A DNA stretch of 13,079 bases. Source: UBA11996 sp964394975 (GTDB lineage Bacteria > Chloroflexota > Dehalococcoidia > Lucifugimonadales > UBA826). Below are positions 6,879 to 12,837 of the stretch, one piece after another. Position numbers and translations under genes: made by a program. Each line of letters starts with the position of its first letter. Within the stretch, counting starts at the first letter, position 1. The stretch spans positions 1 to 13,079 of the forward strand of contig CAYMZR010000052.1 of the NCBI GenBank assembly GCA_964394975.1, read 5' to 3'. The notes beneath the pieces are model-generated. The model had not been told where the DNA came from. It saw only the letters and a list, made by a program, of their open reading frames with translations, and made no database searches.

Positions 6879-7802
6879 TTACTGTTGGTAAGTAAATATA
6901 GGATCTGAATTAGTGATTGTGCGAGTCTCTGCATGTAGATTCTCTCGGGTGTATTTAGGTAATTGGAACATGCTTTGGTGAGATATCCCGTCGTACATTT
7001 TTAGGCCATCGATGTCACGTGTTTTTAAAGCTGTGTCTACATGCTCCGAGGTTTTAATATAAGGGTCTATATGTTCACTGGCTGTCATAAATCCCCATGT
7101 AGAACCAAATGACGGGACAAAAATTTCGTAACCACGGCAAATACTAAAAACCTGTGAAAGTGTATTTGCAACCGCAGTAAAGCACTGTTCTGAAAAAGAA
7201 GGACCAGTCGCTCCCGCTTGTATCACCAAAATTCCATGGAGGCTCATTTTCTTTTTGAGTAAATTAAAGAACTCGAGGGTGAATAATCTATAGGCTGGGC
7301 CATATTCCAAGGGATCTGGAACATCCAAGATTATCACGTCATATTGTTTTTTCAATGAATCGACAAATTCCAGAGCATCAGCGTATTCTAATTTAAGTCG
7401 CGGATCGTTGAATGCATTCAGGTGGTGATTGGGCAGAAATTCTTGACAAATCTCAACCAACTTCTGGTCTATATCCACCATCATTACTTCTTCGACAGTT
7501 TGGTACTTTAAAACTTCCCTTGCCGTGGCACCTTCACCTCCCCCCACAATTAGAACATTCTTTGGTTTTTTGTGGGAGACCATCGAAGGATGTACCAAGC
7601 CTTCGTGATATACAAACTCATCAAGTTCGGTGGATTGGGTTTTGCCGTCCAATATAAGTGATCGACCAAAACATTCCCCATCTATGATCATTACGTGTTG
7701 AAACGGTGTTTGTACTTCACACACGATAGATGTGATTCTTTCCGCTTGTATTAGACCGGTACTGATTGGCTCTATGTGCCATTCTGGTGATGAGATTTTC
7801 AC
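6879..7802 (-). CDS. speE: Aminopropyltransferase (spermidine synthase family, ACL5/thermospermine-synthase-like)
   Basis: It transfers the aminopropyl group of decarboxylated S-adenosylmethionine to a polyamine. The 307 residues carry LDG (51-53), QSTELDEFVYHE (56-67), the cofactor loop GGGEG (87-91), the acidic VDID (109-112) and D160 followed by VPDPLEYGPAYRLFT. GGGEG rather than GGGDG, the E-Y-G-P insertion after DP where classical SpeE has DPVGPA, the Tyr-Arg-Leu-Phe-Thr stretch, and IQAGATGPSF followed later by VPSFGSTWGFMTASE all resemble ACL5-type thermospermine synthases, judged from memory of those sequences. The start is GTG at 7802, overlapping the speD stop (GTGA), so it is translated together with the gene that makes its cofactor. 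The family is certain; acceptor (putrescine, agmatine or spermidine) and product are inferred. Confidence 0.9.
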   Translation of the reverse strand: MKISSPEWHIEPISTGLIQAERITSIVCEVQTPFQHVMIIDGECFGRSLILDGKTQSTELDEFVYHEGLVHPSMVSHKKPKNVLIVGGGEGATAREVLKYQTVEEVMMVDIDQKLVEICQEFLPNHHLNAFNDPRLKLEYADALEFVDSLKKQYDVIILDVPDPLEYGPAYRLFTLEFFNLLKKKMSLHGILVIQAGATGPSFSEQCFTAVANTLSQVFSICRGYEIFVPSFGSTWGFMTASEHIDPYIKTSEHVDTALKTRDIDGLKMYDGISHQSMFQLPKYTRENLHAETRTITNSDPIFTYQQ

Positions 7803-8176
7803 TTATCTTCACCGCCATGTGCCTGATCTTCTCTTATTCCTCGTTCTAGGACCCTTGAGAAAGAAGCTGAGGATTGTAGTCCTTCTTCTATAATTCGGGA
7901 TGCCATTTCTAGGTTGAAATCGTCACCACATGAGAATATATCTACTGAGGCATATGAATATTCAGGCCACGTGTGAATACAAATATGAGATTCTGCTATT
8001 GAAACTACCCCCGTGACTCCAACTGGTTGGAATTTGTGGAAGGTTTCTCCTATGATCGTTGCACCCGCCAAAGAGGCGGCTTTTCCTAAGATATCTTTTA
8101 TAAAGTCGATATCATCGAGAAGATCGGAATTGCAATTTTCCAAATCCAATAGAATTTGTGTGCCGAGAGATTTCAA
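7799..8176 (-). CDS. speD: S-adenosylmethionine decarboxylase proenzyme, prokaryotic short form
   Basis: It makes decarboxylated S-adenosylmethionine, the aminopropyl donor used by the next gene. The 125-residue proenzyme is of normal length for the homodimeric bacterial and archaeal class. Self-cleavage should occur before S63 in AESH (61-64), turning that Ser into the pyruvoyl group; H68 and C83, the other processing/catalytic residues, are at exactly the numbers known from Thermotoga SpeD. The start is TTG at 8176: the open frame has no ATG or GTG upstream before its stop, LGTQILLDLENC follows at once as expected, and AGGTG lies eight bases upstream. It is the first gene of the four-gene minus-strand unit, and its stop overlaps the speE start. 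Confidence 0.93.
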   Translation of the reverse strand: MKSLGTQILLDLENCNSDLLDDIDFIKDILGKAASLAGATIIGETFHKFQPVGVTGVVSIAESHICIHTWPEYSYASVDIFSCGDDFNLEMASRIIEEGLQSSASFSRVLERGIREDQAHGGEDK

Positions 8177-8232
8177 TATTAATGCACCTAGGGGCTCGAA
8201 TTGATTCTAGATCTGGAACTTCTTAAATTGAA

Positions 8233-8238
8233 ATTATA
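8233..8238 (-). promoter_or_regulatory. -10 element, probable promoter of the speD operon
   Basis: TATAAT on the minus strand lies about 57 bases upstream of the speD TTG start, in the divergent gap between speD and the plus-strand reductase gene. No good -35 match is found 17-18 bases upstream, so only the -10 is called. Confidence 0.4.
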
Positions 8239-8267
8239 CAAGGCTTTCGCTCTATAGATCACTTTGA

Positions 8268-8297
8268 TTGACCGATTAACCGTTACTCCCATATGCT
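8268..8297 (+). promoter_or_regulatory. Promoter candidate for the reductase/acyl-CoA dehydrogenase operon
   Basis: TTGACC (8268-8273, 5 of 6) is followed after 18 bases by TATGCT (8292-8297, 4 of 6). The predicted start near 8304 gives a leader of about 23 bases containing the GGGAGG site. Part of this segment would also lie upstream of the speD promoter, so shared control is possible. Confidence 0.4.
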
Positions 8298-8313
8298 AAA
8301 CCAAGATTCTTAC

Positions 8314-8319
8314 GGGAGG
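8314..8319 (+). promoter_or_regulatory. Ribosome binding site for the TTG-started reductase gene
   Basis: GGGAGG lies seven bases before the TTG at 8327 and is identical to the site in front of the TTG of korA. It supports TTG as a genuine start. Confidence 0.7.
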
Positions 8320-8326
8320 TAGTAAT

Positions 8327-9337
8327 TTGTCTACAGAAATCAATGTCCGTGTCCTTCTAAAATCTAGACCTAATGGGTTTCCTAAAGAAGATGATTTTGA
8401 TGTGGTTGAGTCTCCTATACCGCAGCCACAGCAGGGAGAAATTTTAATGGAATCGTTGTGGCTTTCACTAGATCCCTATATGAGGGGAAGGATGAATGAC
8501 ACTAAATCCTATGCGCCTTCCGTGAATGTTGGAGAACCTATGGTGGGTGGGGCGGTGGCCAGAGTTGTTGAATCGAGATCTCCTCTATTTAATCCAGGAG
8601 ATATAGTCGAAGGTAGGTTTGGTTGGCAGAGTTACGCGATATCTAATGGAATTGGTGTTCGAAAAGTTGATGAATCTTTAGCTCCAGTGCAGACTGCAGT
8701 AGGTGTTCTAGGTATGCCGGGTTTGACAGCATATTTTGGGTTTTTAGATGTTTGCGATCCAAAGCCTGGAGACACAGTGGTTGTGTCTGCAGCTTCTGGT
8801 GCCGTTGGCCAAATTGTTGGACAGATAGCCAAAATAATGGGATGTAAGGTTATTGGAACGGCTGGATCAGAAACTAAGGTCAAATTTATTGTGGACGAAT
8901 TAGGTTTTGATTACGCTATTAACTACAAAACCACTGACGTCGCTCAATCGTTAGATGAACTTTGTCCCGAAGGAATTGATGTTTATTTCGATAATGTTGG
9001 GGGCCTTGTTACTGATGCGGTGATGGATCGAATAAACACAGGAGCAAGAATAGCGATATGTGGACAAATATCGCAATATAATCTTGAAACGCCGGATATG
9101 GCTCCAAGAAACTTAGGACTTTTGACCAGGTCACAGGCCAAGATGGAAGGTTTTTTAGTTTTTGCATATGCAAGCAGGTACGACGAAGGTATTACAAGAA
9201 TGGCATCCTGGATCAAAGAAGGTAAGCTTAAGTATAAAGAAGATGTTGTCGTAGGATTAAAAAATGCCCCTAAAGCGTTTATCGGTATGTTGAATGGGGA
9301 AAATTTCGGAAAGACGCTAATAAAAGTTTCGGAGTGA
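8327..9337 (+). CDS. NADP-dependent MDR-family oxidoreductase (PTGR/CurA-like enone reductase)
   Basis: A zinc-free medium-chain dehydrogenase/reductase of the leukotriene B4 12-hydroxydehydrogenase / prostaglandin reductase / CurA group, which reduces the carbon-carbon double bond of alpha,beta-unsaturated ketones and aldehydes with NADPH. The 336 residues are full-length. LDPYMRGRM (48-56) is the group signature, GMPGLTAYFG (129-138) precedes the Rossmann domain, and AASGAVGQIVGQIAK (155-169) is the nucleotide-binding loop; DVYFDNVGG lies further along. The cysteine and histidine ligands of zinc alcohol dehydrogenases are missing, as expected. The start is TTG at 8327, supported by the preceding GGGAGG. 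The next gene begins three bases after the stop, and its ribosome binding site is inside this gene's end. The true substrate is unknown. Confidence 0.88.
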   Translation: MSTEINVRVLLKSRPNGFPKEDDFDVVESPIPQPQQGEILMESLWLSLDPYMRGRMNDTKSYAPSVNVGEPMVGGAVARVVESRSPLFNPGDIVEGRFGWQSYAISNGIGVRKVDESLAPVQTAVGVLGMPGLTAYFGFLDVCDPKPGDTVVVSAASGAVGQIVGQIAKIMGCKVIGTAGSETKVKFIVDELGFDYAINYKTTDVAQSLDELCPEGIDVYFDNVGGLVTDAVMDRINTGARIAICGQISQYNLETPDMAPRNLGLLTRSQAKMEGFLVFAYASRYDEGITRMASWIKEGKLKYKEDVVVGLKNAPKAFIGMLNGENFGKTLIKVSE

Positions 9338-9340
9338 TGT

Positions 9341-10441
9341 ATGCCTGATAACCTCACACCTTCTCTACTTAAATTTCGAGAAGAATTTTCAGAATTCTTG
9401 ATAAATAATCGAGAACTTCCGGAGGAAGAGCTTAGGAAACTAAGTCTTCATGAAGGGTATTATCGAATGTCCCAGCCCGTAGATTTGGGTGGCCAAGGGT
9501 CCTCACCAATGCAAATGGTGGTCGCCCGTGAAACCATTGCTAGACTAGGTGTATTGTCGCCTACTTCTATTATTGGACCGGAACCGGGACTGTTGTCCGA
9601 AGTGAAAGGCTCTTTGAAAGCTGATTATTTGATCCCTCTACTTGAAGGTGAGAAAAAAGCATCTTTTGCGTTTACAGAATCAAAGCCTGATGCTCCTACC
9701 GTGGCCGATTGGGATCGTGAAGATTTAGTCGTTTCAGGCCGAAAGTCGTACGTGTCAGGAGGACATTTGTCCGATTTCATGTCTGTCGTTTTAACAGTTG
9801 ATCCTAAAAAAAATACGAATAAAAATGGACCAGCAGTAGTTATTATCGATTCTGATTCCCAGGGGATAGAGATGGGGGAACCATTCTATAGTTTGGATGG
9901 AAGTTCTCATGTAGAAGTTGAGTTTAAGTCGGTCAAAGTAGACGGTAAAAATGTAATTGGAGAAATTGGTCAAGGTATTCCCAGAGCTTTAGGAAATATA
10001 ATGCAGGAGAGGATAGAACAGGCGGCCACTTCTGTAGGCTTGGCTTTGTATGCTTTAGATGTGGTGACGTGTCATTTGAAAAAGCCCCACAGGTCCGGGG
10101 GAACCCTTTCTGATTTAGAGGGCGTTCGGCTTAGGTATTCTGATATGCGAATTAACGGTTTTGCTGCGAGATCTGTGCTGTATAGGGTCGGAAGGCTTTT
10201 AGATTCAGGAGATGAAGCCATAAATGAAGTTACTACGGCGAAAATATTCTGTACGGAAACAGCTTCCTCTGTTGTAGATACGGCAGTTCAGTTGGTTGGA
10301 GGTCAAGCCTTGATAAAGGGACATCCTTTAGAAGAGATATATAGAAAGATGCGATCAATGCGAATAGCCGGAGGTGCATCAGATGTGTTGAGGCTTAATC
10401 TGAGCAAAGGAGTGTTTGAGTTTGGTTCCGGAACAGTTTAA
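9341..10441 (+). CDS. Acyl-CoA dehydrogenase homologue lacking the usual catalytic glutamate
   Basis: A flavoprotein of the acyl-CoA dehydrogenase superfamily, 366 residues, slightly short for the family. FAFTES (109-114) corresponds to the FALTEP flavin-contact motif, followed by GRKSYVSGG (133-141). SDLEGVRLRYSDM (257-269) replaces the normal SDFQGVQFKLADM helix, and VGGQALIKGHPLEEIYRKMR matches the C-terminal block. Where typical members read RIYEGTSEIQR with the catalytic base, this one reads RIAGGASDVLR (341-351), so the Glu is Gly344. An ERI element (223-225) lies near the helix that supplies the base in isovaleryl- and long-chain enzymes, but ER is common there in others too. R-x-Q-F-G, a flavin-adenine contact, is HRSGGT. 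The ATG has GGAG at good spacing. It may be a true dehydrogenase with relocated base or a non-classical enzyme. Confidence 0.88.
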   Translation: MPDNLTPSLLKFREEFSEFLINNRELPEEELRKLSLHEGYYRMSQPVDLGGQGSSPMQMVVARETIARLGVLSPTSIIGPEPGLLSEVKGSLKADYLIPLLEGEKKASFAFTESKPDAPTVADWDREDLVVSGRKSYVSGGHLSDFMSVVLTVDPKKNTNKNGPAVVIIDSDSQGIEMGEPFYSLDGSSHVEVEFKSVKVDGKNVIGEIGQGIPRALGNIMQERIEQAATSVGLALYALDVVTCHLKKPHRSGGTLSDLEGVRLRYSDMRINGFAARSVLYRVGRLLDSGDEAINEVTTAKIFCTETASSVVDTAVQLVGGQALIKGHPLEEIYRKMRSMRIAGGASDVLRLNLSKGVFEFGSGTV

Positions 10442-10468
10442 GAAAAAAGCAAACTGACTAATCGTTTG
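10442..10468 (-). terminator. Weak intrinsic terminator at the end of the minus-strand metallopeptidase unit
   Basis: On the minus strand a 5-bp stem CAAAC/GTTTG (10464-10468 with 10450-10454, nine-base loop) is followed by C and a run of six T. It overlaps the TAG of the gene and fills the 16-base gap to the convergent acyl-CoA dehydrogenase stop. The stem is short and AT-rich, so its strength is doubtful. Confidence 0.3.
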
Positions 10469-11711
10469 TGAAAGATTCCTTTCGCTTTAGGTTCAATAGA
10501 TAGTGAAACTGCTCAAAATCCCCGATTTTAGAAACTGATTTGATGAATTCCTCCAAGGTTGAGTAATAATCTCTCAACTCTCTTAAATCTGTTCCGATTG
10601 GGCTTATTGATGCGGGTCCTTCAGCATAGTTTCCGCGAAAGGCAAAGTAAGCTTGGTTCAGTTTCCTGATGTTGTACCCTCCTAGTTTTAAATTCCATAA
10701 TTGTTTTCTCATATATTTTTCTGCTTCTTCAATATTTCCATTTTCAAGCATTTTTTCAACATTAATTCTGGTTTCACGTAATATTCTGAACAAATGTGTA
10801 TTGCTTGAACTAAAGGTGTCATATTTGTAATCATTTTCGATGTCATTACCGAGTATTATGAAGGCTTCATCGCCCAGTTCATTACCTACTAAATCTGCTG
10901 CCGTTTCATTCAGTATTTGCATGTTTTGAGAATCCCACATGTTTCTTCCCAGAGGTTTCAATATCCAATAGTTGTGTAGCCATTCGTGCGCGGCGGTTCG
11001 CATTATTTGCCTGAGGTCACCCTTGTCCGACACGATAGCAGGATAGGTTCCCAAACCAGCAAGATCATCGACAAGTGCTGATGTGTTTTCATATAACTCT
11101 GCTCTGTTCTCAATTTCGGCGCGTTCAGACCATTCCAAGTTGGGATCTATTAGTTTGCTCCCAGACATTTCAATTTTGTCTCTTCTAGAGGTAATTAATA
11201 TATGAGGAGGGTCTCCAAACCTAAAATCGGTAGGGGGTAAAAGGATGCCGAAAGTGAGACCTAGACCGTTATTATTAGCGGCACTACTCACAGCAGATTC
11301 AATAGCCTCTTCGGCTCTGCCCCGTAAGACCTCTCTTTTTTTGCTTAACCGAACTACTTCTCTGTTCTTAAGGCCGATATAGTTTTTGGAAGCCGAATCT
11401 ATTAAAGGATTAGAAGTAGCCACATCTTCTAAATCATCTTGTTTTTTTTGTAGTTGTAATGTTGTTGATAGGTACTCATGTACGATGGCGTGTCGTTCGA
11501 AGTCATCCGGCTTATTTCCAGGGTACATTTCCCACAAAAGATGAGTCCATTTTAAGGGAATGTGTCTTAATTCCCATTGAACTATAGAGAAGGAATGAGG
11601 CCCTGCGGCGTAGTCGGTTTGTGTGAAATGATCTTCATCGCTTCTTGTGGATATGAGAATTAATATCCCGATAGCCGCAACGAAAAACTTTCTTTTTCTT
11701 GTGAAGGTCAT
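10458..11711 (-). CDS. Uncharacterised membrane-anchored HExxH (gluzincin-like) putative metallopeptidase
   Basis: I do not recognise this 417-residue protein as a named family. It opens with a basic stretch (K/R at 5-8) and one hydrophobic segment (about 9-20), without a clear signal-peptidase site, so it is probably anchored with its bulk outside the cytoplasm. A charged, helix-prone region (about 85-135) follows. HEWLH (242-246) is an HExxH zinc site, and 23 residues after it NETAAD (268-273) supplies a Glu at the right distance for the third ligand of gluzincins. AYFAFRGNYAEGPAS (354-368) is a likely substrate-cleft motif. The ATG at 11711 has no clear ribosome binding site. The gene is 28 bases downstream of a YgjP-type protein on the same strand. 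Peptidase activity is inference; the HExxH plus Glu arrangement is what is seen. Confidence 0.8.
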   Translation of the reverse strand: MTFTRKRKFFVAAIGILILISTRSDEDHFTQTDYAAGPHSFSIVQWELRHIPLKWTHLLWEMYPGNKPDDFERHAIVHEYLSTTLQLQKKQDDLEDVATSNPLIDSASKNYIGLKNREVVRLSKKREVLRGRAEEAIESAVSSAANNNGLGLTFGILLPPTDFRFGDPPHILITSRRDKIEMSGSKLIDPNLEWSERAEIENRAELYENTSALVDDLAGLGTYPAIVSDKGDLRQIMRTAAHEWLHNYWILKPLGRNMWDSQNMQILNETAADLVGNELGDEAFIILGNDIENDYKYDTFSSSNTHLFRILRETRINVEKMLENGNIEEAEKYMRKQLWNLKLGGYNIRKLNQAYFAFRGNYAEGPASISPIGTDLRELRDYYSTLEEFIKSVSKIGDFEQFHYLLNLKRKESFTND

Positions 11712-11739
11712 TACTTGGATTGTCTAAATAAATAAGGTT

Positions 11740-12459
11740 TCAAAATAATGCCCATGAAGGTATTGAACTATTGGCATTAGACCTTAATTGGGTTTTTAGG
11801 TTCTGGTATTTGGGAAATAGTTCATTTAGTAGAGACCAGAATTTCAATGAATGATTCATTTCAAGGATATGGCATAGTTCGTGAGTTATTACGTATTCAA
11901 TAAGGTCAGGCTGGAGGAAGACTAAATTTCTGTTCAGATTTATATTTTGTTTGTGTGAACAGCTACCCCAGATACTTTTCCGTGCCCCAACTTTAACTTC
12001 GTTGTACGGAATGTTTAATTTTTGCGAAGTAGTTTCCAAGACAAATTTTAGGATACAAGTAGCTTTGACTTGCAACCATCCTTGTAGAAGTTTTGAATTG
12101 TTGATCAGGGATTGCCTCTCCATCGGTTCGCTGAGTGTCAAGGTTCCATTTACAACTTGGACGGTGCTGCCTATATCCGAAGATGCTGTATACGCCACGT
12201 TGACCTGCTCATCGGTCACGGGGAGAAAGATTTTTAGTGGCTTGATGTCAAAATTGCTTTTTCTAATTTCAGACAATTTTTGATTTATGTATTTTTGGTT
12301 CTGTTGGATGATTTTTTTTACAAAATCTGCACTAACCCCTTGAGGCACAACGATTTCGACGCCATATGGGGGAAGTGTTCTTATACTAATTGAACGAGCT
12401 TTTTGACTTTTCCTACACCATAGTTCTACTGTGAATTCTGGTTGCTTGGTGAAGCTCAT
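11740..12459 (-). CDS. YgjP-type (DUF45, SprT-like) zinc metallopeptidase-like protein
   Basis: A 239-residue cytoplasmic protein of the YgjP/DUF45 group, related to SprT and WSS1-type metallopeptidases. The C-terminal half carries the full signature: SIWGSC (162-167), NLNRNLVFLQPDLIEYV, HELCH (193-197) and NHSLKFW (202-208), giving an HExxH-x5-H zinc site. No signal peptide or membrane segment is visible. The start ATG at 12459 is chosen because the family-like sequence begins there. The open frame continues upstream for 45 more codons, but these run through the tRNA-Gly gene and have no family resemblance. A weak AGGTT lies before the ATG. The function of this family is unsettled; proteolysis of DNA-bound proteins is suggested by kinship only. 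Confidence 0.9.
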   Translation of the reverse strand: MSFTKQPEFTVELWCRKSQKARSISIRTLPPYGVEIVVPQGVSADFVKKIIQQNQKYINQKLSEIRKSNFDIKPLKIFLPVTDEQVNVAYTASSDIGSTVQVVNGTLTLSEPMERQSLINNSKLLQGWLQVKATCILKFVLETTSQKLNIPYNEVKVGARKSIWGSCSHKQNINLNRNLVFLQPDLIEYVITHELCHILEMNHSLKFWSLLNELFPKYQNLKTQLRSNANSSIPSWALF

Positions 12460-12508
12460 ATTGAACCTGAAATAAATATTGACTGAATTGAGATGTATTT
12501 TACAGGTT

Positions 12509-12584
12509 TGGAGCGGGAGACCGGATTCGAACCGGCGACCTTCTGCTTGGAAGGCAGATACTCTAGCCACTGAGTTACTCCCGC
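12509..12584 (-). tRNA. tRNA-Gly (anticodon TCC)
   Basis: The 76-base gene folds into a full cloverleaf. The acceptor stem is GCGGGAG with CTCCCGC, the D arm has an ACTC/GAGT stem, and the anticodon stem TCTGC/GCAGA encloses loop CTTCCAA, giving anticodon TCC for GGA codons. The T arm is GCCGG-TTCGAAT-CCGGT with one G-T pair. The discriminator is T, normal for bacterial tRNA-Gly, and the CCA end is encoded (12509-12511). A protein frame on the same strand runs through it but is not considered real there. Confidence 0.97.
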
Positions 12585-12596
12585 TTATGAGCAACC

Positions 12597-12625
12597 ATTT
12601 TAACCGTTTTTGAACCTATAGCCAA
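12597..12625 (-). promoter_or_regulatory. Promoter of the tRNA-Gly gene
   Basis: On the minus strand TTGGCT (12620-12625, 4 of 6) is followed after exactly 17 bases by TAAAAT (12597-12602, 5 of 6). Transcription would begin near 12590, a few bases before the mature 5' end of the tRNA. The YgjP and metallopeptidase genes downstream could be reached by read-through. Confidence 0.6.
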
Positions 12626-12837
12626 TAAGTGTTGGTGAACTCTAAATTGAAGGTTGGTTATGATTTGCCGTATTTTTTGCCGCATCTGTAATAAATTGTT
12701 GTCCATTATTGAATGAACCAATCGTGGACAACCAAACCAGTGACTTTGCCTTTAGCGGTAAATGGGATACAGATTGATATTTTCTTATACCTAGAAGGCT
12801 ATACCCGTGACTGGTTGGAGATAAAGGAGGAGGTTTT

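Noticed and set aside
10458..11711. Metallopeptidase as M48 (HtpX-like) or rhomboid-type membrane protease
   Set aside because: Only one hydrophobic segment is present, and the NETAAD third-ligand block does not match the HtpX pattern I know; left as unassigned gluzincin-like.
12460..12594. 45-codon N-terminal extension of the YgjP-type gene starting at 12594
   Set aside because: It reads straight through the tRNA-Gly gene on the same strand and has no resemblance to the family; the ATG at 12459 directly precedes family-like sequence.
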